The notes under the pieces were generated by a model. That model saw only the letters and a list, made by a program, of their open reading frames with translations, had not been told where the DNA came from and did not search any database. A stretch of 64,000 nt of DNA, taken from JBAWWY01 sp037144355 (GTDB taxonomy: Bacteria; Bacillota; Clostridia; Peptostreptococcales; Anaerovoracaceae). Positions 16,538-25,490 of the stretch are shown here, piece after piece. Positions within the stretch are counted from its first letter, which is position 1. Each line of letters opens with the position of its first letter. The stretch lies in NCBI GenBank assembly GCA_037144355.1, contig JBAWWY010000006.1:9520-73519 (forward strand), in the 5' to 3' direction. The translations under genes and the position numbers were made by a program.

Positions 16538-18115
16538 TTATTTTCTTATACTCTTAGTTAGTTTATTGATAATAATTTTTATCATTTTACCGCTTACTAA
16601 TAATTTGGGAGTTATGAATAATATATTCTTTGTTTTCTCCCAAATTGGAAATAAGTGCAAGTTGGCTAACAATGGAATGGCATATTCTTGATTTTTAGTA
16701 AGGTTCTTACCATACATATTTATTATGGCATAATCATAGTCATTAATTGTATAAAAGCACCCTACATCAAAGCCCTTCTTGGCTCTTAAAGCGCTTTCGT
16801 AAATTATATCTAATTGCGATGCCCAATTTGGATTTAGATGTTGCTTCGCAATCGCCTCAAAGCACTTAGCTCCGAATCTTTTTCTCTCTTCTTCGTTGTC
16901 AATATAGAATATTAACTTGGCAACCATTTCATTTATGCTTTTCACCTTGAAATCCAGTGTATCAAGAGATAAATCATCTAATTCCAATCCTCTTCCGCCA
17001 TTTTCGATGCTTAATATTGGCAACTCATATTTTGCCGCATCCAATAGGGAGGTTAATGAGCTTATTGGATATGAATCTAAATAAATATCTGCTGCCACAT
17101 AATAGCAGTCTATATTGTTTTTTATCCCAACGGGAATTATTTTACCACCAGATTTTTTATTTAACGCTCTCCAGTAATCCTCTGAAAGAAATGGTCCAAC
17201 TATTATGGCTTTAACATTATTTCTTTTTTCCAACACTTGTAATAATATTTCCCCAATACCCTCATCTTTTTCGGGCATGTACTTATATGATGAGGCAACA
17301 GAAAATATGACCAATTCGTCCTTCCCAATTTTTAGATTTTTCCTTGCCTCTTCTTTTGTCATAATCTTCTTGCAGAACAATGGTATTGGTAATATCACCT
17401 GATTTGAGATATTAATTGATCTCTTATTCTTTGATAGCATTTCTCCGGATTTTCTGATTTCTAAAATAGTATTCGTTATACTAACCCCTATCCAGAAGCG
17501 ATGATCTGCGTGATTCATAAATAGTACCGGGATATCTGAATTACTAAAAGCTATTAATGGGATTACATCGTATGGGTGTACGTGAAGTACAATTGCATCA
17601 TAATTCATTGATAAAGCATATAATTCTTTGCTTCGTTCCAAAATGCTTTTCTTTCTATCTTTCAAGTAGAGAATTTTCGTTTTGTTTTTGGCGAAATACT
17701 CACTAATAGATTTTGGGACTTTTGATTTTTTCTGATTTGTTATCGCGAGATCATTTACCCTAGTAGAATCGTAACTTAGCCAACTTTGGATTATTTTTGT
17801 ATGCCCACCAGTTGCATAAAGTTCAGATGCAATGTGCAGAACCTTCTTAATGTGTTTATTTCTTCTTGGTTCTATTCCCTTTGTAAAAACTACCTTTGAT
17901 ATTTCCTTTAATAAATTCTCTATTTCTGGAGAGGCAAAAATTCCGAAATGATATCTGCTAGCATAATCCGCAGCTATCTGAATATAGATTGCTGCCGATT
18001 CAAATTCTCTTTCCGCAATTTTGCCTTTTGCTTTTATAATGGTTTTATTAAATATAGTTCTTCTAATACTAATAGTATTAATCAATTCTAATTCATTCAT
18101 ACATACTTCAATCAT
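16538..18115 (-). CDS. GT-B-fold glycosyltransferase (GT4-like)
   Basis: A 525-aa protein. An N-terminal helical extension of about 85 residues precedes a GT-B core beginning at HIASELYATGGHTK. The C-terminal nucleotide-binding half contains VFSVASSYKYMPEKDEG and a late acidic region (AAKYELPILSIENGGRG) similar to the EX7E zone of GT4 enzymes. It is expected to extend the glycan on the cytoplasmic side. Codons and AT content resemble its neighbours. An internal ATG 15 bases downstream is an equally plausible start because neither has a strong ribosome binding site. Confidence 0.65.
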   Translation of the reverse strand: MIEVCMNELELINTISIRRTIFNKTIIKAKGKIAEREFESAAIYIQIAADYASRYHFGIFASPEIENLLKEISKVVFTKGIEPRRNKHIKKVLHIASELYATGGHTKIIQSWLSYDSTRVNDLAITNQKKSKVPKSISEYFAKNKTKILYLKDRKKSILERSKELYALSMNYDAIVLHVHPYDVIPLIAFSNSDIPVLFMNHADHRFWIGVSITNTILEIRKSGEMLSKNKRSINISNQVILPIPLFCKKIMTKEEARKNLKIGKDELVIFSVASSYKYMPEKDEGIGEILLQVLEKRNNVKAIIVGPFLSEDYWRALNKKSGGKIIPVGIKNNIDCYYVAADIYLDSYPISSLTSLLDAAKYELPILSIENGGRGLELDDLSLDTLDFKVKSINEMVAKLIFYIDNEEERKRFGAKCFEAIAKQHLNPNWASQLDIIYESALRAKKGFDVGCFYTINDYDYAIINMYGKNLTKNQEYAIPLLANLHLFPIWEKTKNILFITPKLLVSGKMIKIIINKLTKSIRK

Positions 18116-18130
18116 TAAAAATAGTGCCTT

Positions 18131-19621
18131 TCAAATCTCATTTATTAATTCTAATAGTTTTCTTAAATCAATAGTGTAATCATCATGGAAATCCTCTCGT
18201 TGAAAAGCTCTGCTTCCAATACAAAATTTAAGTTGCATTCCCGAAATTTCTGCTAATTGCTCCCAAAGACTAAATTTAGTGCTTTTATGATCAGAGATCA
18301 AAACGATGAATTTAGTATCCTTTGGAGATAGCATCATATTTGTTATGGCTGCACCAGTGGGGCCGATTACAATTTCAGCTTGCTTGAATAATTCTTGTTG
18401 AAATTGGAAATTGCAAGTTGCGGTATTTATTATTTCATAACCCAACTTGAGAAGTCCTATTTCGATTTCCTCTTCATTCAATAATTTTCTATATTCTGCG
18501 TTATGTCTACATAGATATAACTTCCTTTTCACGATATTTGTACAGTTTGAACTATTGCCATTCGAAAGCAATAATTCCCTAACTTTTCTAATCCATTTTT
18601 GAGAAAGAACAATATCGGTACCCATTATATAATCGCAAGTATATTTATCCATTATGCGTGATAGGTCTGATGGGTAGACAAGTTTTTTAATATTATAAAT
18701 AGCACCTCCTTCTATTTCTATGATTGGATAACTTTCCCCAGTTAGAATTCTTAGCGCATACATCAGATTGGGATGTAGGTTTTCCTTTAGCAGAATAGGT
18801 ATCCCTAAGAATTTTTTATATTCCATAATCATAAGCATCTTTGGTAGACATTCTACCATCCAGTGGAAGTAATTATTATCATGATCGCATGATAATAAAA
18901 TTGCCTCCTCGATTATTCTTTTCTCATTTGGGTTAACAGCGAATATTTCGATGCATTTCTCCCCAATAACCTTGATGCCCCCCCATATTTTTATATCATA
19001 GTCGCCCATAGGTGAATGATCAAATTGGTACATTTCATCATGCAAAAGAACTCCCTTTTCGCTTATAATTAGTCTGGTCCCTCCAATTAAAGATATATTT
19101 TTCAAAATCCCAATATATTCCGATGGTGGTATTAGCGTTAATTCGATATTCTCCATTTCAAAGTTCATCTTCCAATTCAACTGATTGTTATCATAAACAA
19201 CTTGTATATTAGTATCTTTATTGCCATTTATTGGTTCTATATTTGCTGTTATTGTTGGGCTGCTTCGCTTTTGATTTATATACAGTTTTGAATCCGCCAA
19301 AGGGCTAGGATTGCGAGATTCTTTTATTCCGTATTTTAGGTAATGCACCAATGGATTTAAACCAGAATTTAATACGTCTGGATTATTTGTTAGGTAATAA
19401 TTTGTATCAAATTCCGGATTTGGATTGCGGCTCTCTCTAAAACCAAAGGCAACAAAATGGAGTAATGGGTCCATTTTGGATTCTGTTACATCAATATTAT
19501 TGCTCAAATAATATTTCCTATCAAAAGATGGGTTAAAAAATAAGTATAGGTAGTCTAACCCAATTACAATTAAATCATGTTCTTTGCCTTTTAAAATATT
19601 TAACAATCTTGATTTTTTCAT
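18131..19621 (-). CDS. GT61-like glycosyltransferase with N-terminal tandem repeats
   Basis: A 496-aa protein. Residues 30-110 contain two copies of a ~35-residue repeat with the pattern YYL-NN-DV...PL-HYV/LxxGxxESRNPxP (for example NPDVLNSGLNPLVHYLKYG). Similar repeats occur in large bacterial glycosyltransferases, where their role is unclear. The C-terminal 330 residues are GT61/DUF563-like: HDNNYFHWMVECLPK around residue 245, and IGPTGAAITNMMLSP around residue 420. It is likely a cytoplasmic glycan-extending transferase. The pairing with another GT61-like protein two genes downstream suggests two related linkages. Confidence 0.7.
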   Translation of the reverse strand: MKKSRLLNILKGKEHDLIVIGLDYLYLFFNPSFDRKYYLSNNIDVTESKMDPLLHFVAFGFRESRNPNPEFDTNYYLTNNPDVLNSGLNPLVHYLKYGIKESRNPSPLADSKLYINQKRSSPTITANIEPINGNKDTNIQVVYDNNQLNWKMNFEMENIELTLIPPSEYIGILKNISLIGGTRLIISEKGVLLHDEMYQFDHSPMGDYDIKIWGGIKVIGEKCIEIFAVNPNEKRIIEEAILLSCDHDNNYFHWMVECLPKMLMIMEYKKFLGIPILLKENLHPNLMYALRILTGESYPIIEIEGGAIYNIKKLVYPSDLSRIMDKYTCDYIMGTDIVLSQKWIRKVRELLLSNGNSSNCTNIVKRKLYLCRHNAEYRKLLNEEEIEIGLLKLGYEIINTATCNFQFQQELFKQAEIVIGPTGAAITNMMLSPKDTKFIVLISDHKSTKFSLWEQLAEISGMQLKFCIGSRAFQREDFHDDYTIDLRKLLELINEI

Positions 19622-19642
19622 TTTTAGCCTTTTCCCATATTA

Positions 19643-20743
19643 TTATAATTTCGCTCTTGAAATTAATTTACAAACATATTCGACTTGTTTTTTTGAAAGA
19701 TGAGGGCCAATTGGAATGCTCAATATTTCTTTAGACAAACTTTCCGTTACTGGAAAAGAATTTATTTTATATCCCAAACTTGCATAAGCATTTGATAGGT
19801 GGGATGGTATTGGGTAATGAATCAATGTCTCTATTCCGTTTTCTTTTAGAAACTCCTGCAATTCATTCCTCTTTTGTGTTCTAATAACAAAAACGTGCCA
19901 TGCTGAATTAATTTTAGGAATCACCTTAGGGATTATAACCTTATCATTATTTATATTCTCTTGATAATGCTTAGCAATGATTTTTCTGCGATCATTCCAA
20001 TTTTCTAGATTTCTTAACTTTACCCGCAGAAAAGCTGCTTGTAGCTCATCTAATCTCGAATTTATACCTCTAACATCATGAATATATTTAATCTTTGAAC
20101 CATAATTTCTTAATTCAATCATTTTAGAATATAGGTCTTCATCATCAGTTGTAATTGCTCCGCCATCCCCAAATGCTCCAAGATTTTTCCCCGCATAAAA
20201 GCTAAATGCAGCTGCATCTCCAAGACTACCGACTTTTTCTCCATAGTATTGGGCTCCTTGTGCCTGCGCCGCATCTTCAAGAACTTTAATCCCATATTCA
20301 ATCGATATTGCTTTGATCTTAAACATTTCAGCAGGTTGTCCATATAAGTGAACTGGTATTATTGCTTTGGTATTCCTCGTTATTGCTGCCTCAATTTTCA
20401 TTGGGTCTATATTAAAAGTATTAATATCAACGTCAACTGGTATGGGTGTTGCGCCAACTTCCGATACCGCCAACCACGTTGCTATAAAAGTGTTAGCAGG
20501 TACAATTACTTCATCGCCTCTTCCAATTCCCCAGGCTTGCAATACAATTCGTAAAGCATCAAGTCCGTTGCCTACTGATACGCAGAATTTTGCTCCGCAA
20601 TATTTCGAAAACTCATTTTCAAACATTTCGACTTCATTCCCTAACACGTATCGGCCAGATTCCATAACTCTCAAATACGCTTTATCCGTCTCTTCCTTTA
20701 ATTCCAAGTAAGTTTGTTTAAGATCAAGAAATGGAACTCTCAT
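19643..20743 (-). CDS. dTDP-3-amino-3,6-dideoxyhexose aminotransferase (FdtB/QdtB type)
   Basis: A 366-aa PLP aminotransferase of the DegT/DnrJ/EryC1/StrS family. The Schiff-base lysine is in FYAGKNLGAFGDGG (around residue 184). The N-terminus VPFLDLKQTY and the segment IVPANTFIATWLAV are close to QdtB/FdtB proteins, which aminate the 3-keto group of dTDP-3-keto-6-deoxyhexoses. The start overlaps the 3-ketoisomerase gene by 20 bases, and an acetyltransferase lies two genes further upstream. Together they make a dTDP-3-acetamido-3,6-dideoxyhexose (Qui3NAc or Fuc3NAc). Which epimer cannot be decided by eye. Confidence 0.85.
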   Translation of the reverse strand: MRVPFLDLKQTYLELKEETDKAYLRVMESGRYVLGNEVEMFENEFSKYCGAKFCVSVGNGLDALRIVLQAWGIGRGDEVIVPANTFIATWLAVSEVGATPIPVDVDINTFNIDPMKIEAAITRNTKAIIPVHLYGQPAEMFKIKAISIEYGIKVLEDAAQAQGAQYYGEKVGSLGDAAAFSFYAGKNLGAFGDGGAITTDDEDLYSKMIELRNYGSKIKYIHDVRGINSRLDELQAAFLRVKLRNLENWNDRRKIIAKHYQENINNDKVIIPKVIPKINSAWHVFVIRTQKRNELQEFLKENGIETLIHYPIPSHLSNAYASLGYKINSFPVTESLSKEILSIPIGPHLSKKQVEYVCKLISRAKL

Positions 20744-21158
20744 TTACTTGCCTCCCTTGGATAACTTTAATAAATTCATCGTAGTTTCTAAAATAATCAT
20801 CCTCGCTATAGTATTCCGATGCCAATACCAAACATACCGAGTTCGATGAGAAATTAACAAGCTCTCGCCACATCATGCTTTGAATATAAAGTCCCATATT
20901 ACTCTGATTTAAATTGAATACTTTTTTGTCGTTCCCATCATCTAAGATAACATCAAAGCTCCCAGCTATTGCTATGATTAGCTGCTGTAGATTTTTATGT
21001 GCATGACCCCCCCTTGACTCGCCCTCTGGAATATCATAAAGATAATATATTCTCTTTATATCAAATGGTAAATGCCTACCACTTTCTATAAAACTTAAGT
21101 TCCCACGTGGATCTGTAATCTTTGGAAGTTCAATAATTCGGCATCCTTGTAGAGTCAT
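20724..21158 (-). CDS. dTDP-4-keto-6-deoxyglucose 3,4-ketoisomerase (FdtA/QdtA type, WxcM-like)
   Basis: A 144-aa cupin. The N-terminus includes PKITDPRGNLSFIE and the active-site histidine region RGGHAHKNLQQLI (around residue 50), both typical of FdtA/QdtA. It moves the keto group of dTDP-4-keto-6-deoxyglucose from C4 to C3, creating the substrate of the overlapping aminotransferase. FdtA gives a galacto product and QdtA a gluco product; the sequence was not resolved to one of them. Confidence 0.88.
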   Translation of the reverse strand: MTLQGCRIIELPKITDPRGNLSFIESGRHLPFDIKRIYYLYDIPEGESRGGHAHKNLQQLIIAIAGSFDVILDDGNDKKVFNLNQSNMGLYIQSMMWRELVNFSSNSVCLVLASEYYSEDDYFRNYDEFIKVIQGRQVNESSIS

Positions 21159-21246
21159 AATTGCTCCTTTCTAGCCAGCTTAATAATTAATTTTGAACAA
21201 ATTGAGAACCAATAAATAAGATAACGATTACAAAGAATTTAAATTG

Positions 21247-22458
21247 CTATAGTTCATTAAAATTCGAACATTTCTCGCGTAGAATATTAAGTTCATCATT
21301 TCGCCACGCTAACTCATTTCTTAAAGAAGCAACCTCGAGTTTTAAATCCCAATCCTCTATCTGTTGTATATGTAATCCTTCAATCATCTGGTTATATGCG
21401 TTCCAATTGCCTTTAACTTTTTTAAACATCATTGTTGGATGGTCATTAGACCAAGATCTTGGTGTATTGTGGCATATTATTAGTTTCCAGTTGTCTGGAA
21501 AATTCCAGGGCCCTTTGAAATGGTATACTCTCGAATTGGAAATATAAATATGCCCATCCTCTTTAACTAATTCGTCAAAATTCTTCAAGTAAAAATCTAC
21601 ATGTTTCTGCTCCATCTCCTGCATACTTTCCACGTTAATACATATATCGAATTCTGTATTTGATATATGCCCCATATGCCAAGGAGTCGAAATGAAAAAA
21701 TCATATGCCATATCATATATGTCATTTAGGTAAAACCCTATGCGTTTATTTGGGAATGCTTTTTCTAGATATTCTTTTGCATATAATAATGATGCAGGTA
21801 CTGCATCCACAATTACATAATGCAGCCTGCTATCTGTCCCGTTAGAAAATGCTTCTGCAAGACGCCCATATCCACCGCCAATTTCCAATATACAATATTT
21901 TTCTAAAGGGCGAAGCGGCAAAATATTTGTTATTAAATTAACATCCACAATACTCCCAAGATCGGTGTTTAGCATATTCTGCTTTAACGCTGTTTCCAAT
22001 AAGTCATCGCCCACTAAACCACACAGATCAATACTATTAAGCAATGGTTGATATTGTTTAATTTGTTCATTAGTTACTGGTTGCATACCAACCTGCCCAA
22101 TCCAAGGATCCATTATAAGCTTCATTGTTGAAAATTTAGATAAAAAAATGTTATAAATATAACCTTCATCTGTGTTTCTTTTATTATCTAAGTCTAAGGA
22201 TTTGTTCAAAGAGTATTCACTCCAGACCCCAGAAGGTGCAAGTTCTTCACCATTTAAGTGCATATCTTCAATAATTCTCTCAAACGTCTGAAAATCACCA
22301 TTAATATCAAAGCGCTCTCCTGCATGATATGAAATTATCGGGCGCCCCAGTTTTAAATTGGGGCGAATTGTTTCTGGTTCATCTTTTATTAATTCTTGCT
22401 TAATTAGATCTTTAGCTTGTTTTTTTTTATTTTGGCCATCATTAATATTTATCTCCAT
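21247..22458 (-). CDS. Putative sugar O-methyltransferase
   Basis: A 403-aa protein with a SAM-binding motif LEIGGGYGRLAEAF near residue 197, followed by an acidic strand end (IVDAVPAS) and a motif-IV-like stretch (FDICINVESMQEM). The size and the N-terminal extension of about 190 residues match the putative sugar O-methyltransferase group common in polysaccharide clusters. The last 40 residues form a short coiled coil (LRNELAWRNDELNILREK). Methylation at the non-reducing end can stop chain growth before ABC export, which suits the ABC exporter nearby, but that role is inference. Confidence 0.7.
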   Translation of the reverse strand: MEININDGQNKKKQAKDLIKQELIKDEPETIRPNLKLGRPIISYHAGERFDINGDFQTFERIIEDMHLNGEELAPSGVWSEYSLNKSLDLDNKRNTDEGYIYNIFLSKFSTMKLIMDPWIGQVGMQPVTNEQIKQYQPLLNSIDLCGLVGDDLLETALKQNMLNTDLGSIVDVNLITNILPLRPLEKYCILEIGGGYGRLAEAFSNGTDSRLHYVIVDAVPASLLYAKEYLEKAFPNKRIGFYLNDIYDMAYDFFISTPWHMGHISNTEFDICINVESMQEMEQKHVDFYLKNFDELVKEDGHIYISNSRVYHFKGPWNFPDNWKLIICHNTPRSWSNDHPTMMFKKVKGNWNAYNQMIEGLHIQQIEDWDLKLEVASLRNELAWRNDELNILREKCSNFNEL

Positions 22459-22514
22459 TGCTTTAGTCTCCTTGTAAAATTTCTATAGAGGTTGTAATAA
22501 GAATTAAAATATAT

Positions 22515-23345
22515 CTATTTCGTTCGTATTATTTCATCTATATTAATACTGTTATACCATTGTTCATATCCTTTACCTGCCCAAGGCATTCCTCTTTCGA
22601 AATGGTATTTCCAAGGATATGCTTGTTCTCCAGTAAATTTATTTATCAAATTTTTTACTGGGCAAATTTCTTTCCCTGGATTTCCAGCAAATAGCATTTC
22701 CTTCCTCACGTTCTCCTTAACTAAACTAAATGCAGCTACTAAAGAACCTTCCCCAATGAGGATATTAGGGAATATTATGCTATTAGCACCAATAACCGAG
22801 AAATCATCCAAAATAGGTCCCTGATTCTCGTTTGACGGTGGGGTGTTGTCATTAGTTAATATAACATGAGGGAATATCCAAACGTAATTTTTGATTTTGG
22901 TAAATTCGCAAATAAAAACATTACTATGAATGCTTGTGAAATCTCCAATCTCACATCTACCTTGTATATCTGTTAAGGTTCCAACTCTAACATTATTTCC
23001 TATTGACGAATCTTCTCTGATATTTACCTTATGCCCCGTTATAATATTATCACCAATTGTTGTGTTTCCATAAATGACATTCTCTGTTCTAATCAAAGCA
23101 TTTTCACCAATGACAAGCCTGTGAATCTTGTTTTTTCTATTCTCATAGAAATCAACGAGGTATTCCCCCAAAATACTTTTTGCGCCAATAAAACTGTTCT
23201 TTTTTATATGGACATTATCTCTGATTATACAATGGTAATCAATATAGACATTGTCTTCAATCACAACATTTTCGCCGATTGTTGTCCCTTCTCTTATTGT
23301 TACATTTAATCCAATTTTTGCAGTTTTATCAATAATCACATCCAT
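22515..23345 (-). CDS. Left-handed beta-helix acetyltransferase (FdtC/QdtC-like)
   Basis: A 276-aa protein almost wholly built of hexapeptide repeats (TIGENVVIEDNVYI, TIGDNIITGHKVNI, SIGNNVRVG), ending in AGNPGKEICPVK followed by a C-terminal extension rich in Trp/Tyr. The length is close to the QdtC/FdtC enzymes that N-acetylate dTDP-3-amino-3,6-dideoxyhexoses. The location near the isomerase/aminotransferase pair supports this. An O-acetyltransferase role remains possible. Confidence 0.75.
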   Translation of the reverse strand: MDVIIDKTAKIGLNVTIREGTTIGENVVIEDNVYIDYHCIIRDNVHIKKNSFIGAKSILGEYLVDFYENRKNKIHRLVIGENALIRTENVIYGNTTIGDNIITGHKVNIREDSSIGNNVRVGTLTDIQGRCEIGDFTSIHSNVFICEFTKIKNYVWIFPHVILTNDNTPPSNENQGPILDDFSVIGANSIIFPNILIGEGSLVAAFSLVKENVRKEMLFAGNPGKEICPVKNLINKFTGEQAYPWKYHFERGMPWAGKGYEQWYNSINIDEIIRTK

Positions 23346-23407
23346 ATTATTTGGCTCCTCAATTCAACGGTTACAAATCCAAAGATAATTTATAAACATC
23401 TATGCAT

Positions 23408-24139
23408 TTATGCATTTTCATAATTCTCGCATACTTCTTTCGTAGCCCCAATCATTTTTATCTTTCCTCTATCTAGCAATATGACCCTATCACATAGTCT
23501 TCTAATTTGATCAATTGAATGTGAAACAATAATTATAGTCGTTCCATTATCCATGATTTCCTTAATTCTATTCTCACATTTCTGTTGGAATAAGAAATCA
23601 CCAACAGACAAAATTTCATCAATTATCAGAATATCCGGATTAATTACCGTTGCAATTCCGAATCCTATTCTTGCGACCATGCCTGACGAATAGTTTTTCA
23701 TTGGGACATCAAGAAATTCTCTGAGTTCAGCAAATTCAACTATTTCTTCAAATGAACTGATTATGAATTTCTTTGAATAACCAAGTATTGAAGCGTTAAG
23801 GAATATGTTTTCCCTTGCTGTAAGCTCCATATCGAAACCTGCTCCAAGCTCGATCAAAGGAGCAATTGATCCATATGTCTTTGCCATCCCGAGGGATGGT
23901 TTTAAAATCCCTGATATTATCTTGAGCAATGTACTTTTACCAGCTCCATTGAACCCAATAATTCCAAACACCTCACCCTTTTGTATCTCAAAAGAAATAT
24001 TATCAAGCGCTGTAAATTCATCATAATGAAGCTGGCCTTTCAGAAATTTGATTACATATTCCTTAAGACTATCTATTTTCTCTTTTGACATGTTGAAGTG
24101 CATGGTTACATTTTTTATTTCTACTGCGTTTTCTGTCAT
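23408..24139 (-). CDS. Polysaccharide ABC transporter ATP-binding protein (Wzt/TagH-like)
   Basis: A 243-aa ATPase. Walker A is GFNGAGKST (around residue 62), the signature is NYSSGMVARI, and Walker B is ILIIDEILSVGD, followed by the His switch SHS. The protein ends shortly after the nucleotide-binding domain, without the C-terminal carbohydrate-binding domain of O9a-type Wzt. It powers export of the undecaprenyl-linked glycan together with the permease encoded 10 bases upstream. The missing domain suggests export that does not depend on recognition of a modified chain end. Confidence 0.92.
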   Translation of the reverse strand: MTENAVEIKNVTMHFNMSKEKIDSLKEYVIKFLKGQLHYDEFTALDNISFEIQKGEVFGIIGFNGAGKSTLLKIISGILKPSLGMAKTYGSIAPLIELGAGFDMELTARENIFLNASILGYSKKFIISSFEEIVEFAELREFLDVPMKNYSSGMVARIGFGIATVINPDILIIDEILSVGDFLFQQKCENRIKEIMDNGTTIIIVSHSIDQIRRLCDRVILLDRGKIKMIGATKEVCENYENA

Positions 24140-24149
24140 AATCTCCCTC

Positions 24150-24926
24150 TTAAATAAATAGTATGAATCTATCCTGTTTTACTTTGAAAATCAACAACCC
24201 GGCAATTAATGTTATGATTGCAAAACCAATACAAATTAAATTTTCTCTTACTCCTGGGATGGTTCCATACATTATTATATTCCTGAAATATTCAATATAA
24301 TGGTACATAGGGTTACACAACATAAGTTTTTTCATGAAGTCTGGCAATATGGAGATGGGGTAAATGATTGGCGTAAGATACATCCAGGCAGTTAGGATTA
24401 CACCATATAAATGCAATATGTCTCTAAAAAAAACAGCCATAGCTGAGAGTATGAACCCTAAGCCAGTTGAAAATACAAGCAGATAAATTAGTGGGATTGG
24501 AAATAGTATAACATTTATTTTTATGTTGACCCCGGAATAAACTACAACCAATATAACTGCAATCATTGAAAATATTAGGTTTACAAATGCAAAAAGTGAT
24601 TTTTCCAATGGAAAAATATATTTAGGGATGTAGACCTTTTTAATTAGCGGCCCAGCAGCTAACATTGACATCATTGATAAATTAGTTGCTTCAGACATAA
24701 AGTTAAACATCGTAAGGCCAAGAATAACATAAAGTGCAAAATTCTCTACTTGAAATTTGAAAAGATTAGAAAATACAAATGTTAATATCATCATCGTCAA
24801 AAGTGGGTTCAGTATGCTCCAAAACAAACCCAATACAGATCTCCGATATTTAACCTTGATGTCTCTCTCGATTAAATTATATAACAGATACTTGTATTTC
24901 ATAAAAACAACTAAATACTTTTGCAT
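24150..24926 (-). CDS. Polysaccharide ABC transporter permease (Wzm/TagG-like)
   Basis: A 258-aa membrane protein with about six transmembrane helices and the ABC-2 polysaccharide-permease features: an N-terminal RDIKVKYRRSVLGLFWSILNPLL segment (shown in part by KYRRSVLG) and a conserved AWMYLTPIIYP motif near residue 175. It forms the channel for glycan export with the ATPase encoded next. Its start is 4 bases from the end of rmlC, so expression follows the dTDP-rhamnose genes. Confidence 0.92.
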   Translation of the reverse strand: MQKYLVVFMKYKYLLYNLIERDIKVKYRRSVLGLFWSILNPLLTMMILTFVFSNLFKFQVENFALYVILGLTMFNFMSEATNLSMMSMLAAGPLIKKVYIPKYIFPLEKSLFAFVNLIFSMIAVILVVVYSGVNIKINVILFPIPLIYLLVFSTGLGFILSAMAVFFRDILHLYGVILTAWMYLTPIIYPISILPDFMKKLMLCNPMYHYIEYFRNIIMYGTIPGVRENLICIGFAIITLIAGLLIFKVKQDRFILFI

Positions 24927-24929
24927 ATC

Positions 24930-25490
24930 CTACTCCGCTTCTTCGCTGTAATAATTAAATTGTTTCAATTTCATATCCTTTTCGGATAAGATAATCTTCC
25001 CTATATCTTCTATTGGCCAGTCAATATTTATATCTTCATCATCCCATTTTATTCCGCATTCATCATTGGGGTCATATATGTTGGTGCATTTATAGGTTAT
25101 CTTTGCCTCTTCTGAAATAACCAGAAAGCCGTGTGCAAATCCTTCCGGAATATAAAGTTGCTTCTTATTCTTTCCACTGAGCATCATTCCGTGCCATTTC
25201 CCAAATGATATGGATTCTTTTCTAAGATCCACAGCAACATCAAAGATTTGCCCTTCCACCACTCTGACAAGTTTCCCTTGTGGATGTTCCTTTTGAAAAT
25301 GTAGCCCACGCAGAACGCCCTTCTTTGATTTTGACTCATTGTCTTGGACAAATGTCATATCGAGCCCAGCATCGGAAAATTCCTTATGGTTGTATGTTTC
25401 CATAAAATATCCCCTATCGTCCCCAAAAACGGTAGGCTCAATTATCCACAGTCCCTCTATTTCTGTTTTATTAAAACTGAACTTGCCCAT
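24930..25490 (-). CDS. rfbC: dTDP-4-dehydrorhamnose 3,5-epimerase
   Basis: A 186-aa cupin with the RmlC signature: VFGDDRGYFMETYN near residue 20 and GVLRGLHFQ with the catalytic His around residue 63. It epimerises C3 and C5 of dTDP-4-keto-6-deoxyglucose on the way to dTDP-L-rhamnose. It overlaps rfbB by one base. All four rhamnose genes are present in the order A-D-B-C of transcription. Confidence 0.95.
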   Translation of the reverse strand: MGKFSFNKTEIEGLWIIEPTVFGDDRGYFMETYNHKEFSDAGLDMTFVQDNESKSKKGVLRGLHFQKEHPQGKLVRVVEGQIFDVAVDLRKESISFGKWHGMMLSGKNKKQLYIPEGFAHGFLVISEEAKITYKCTNIYDPNDECGIKWDDEDINIDWPIEDIGKIILSEKDMKLKQFNYYSEEAE

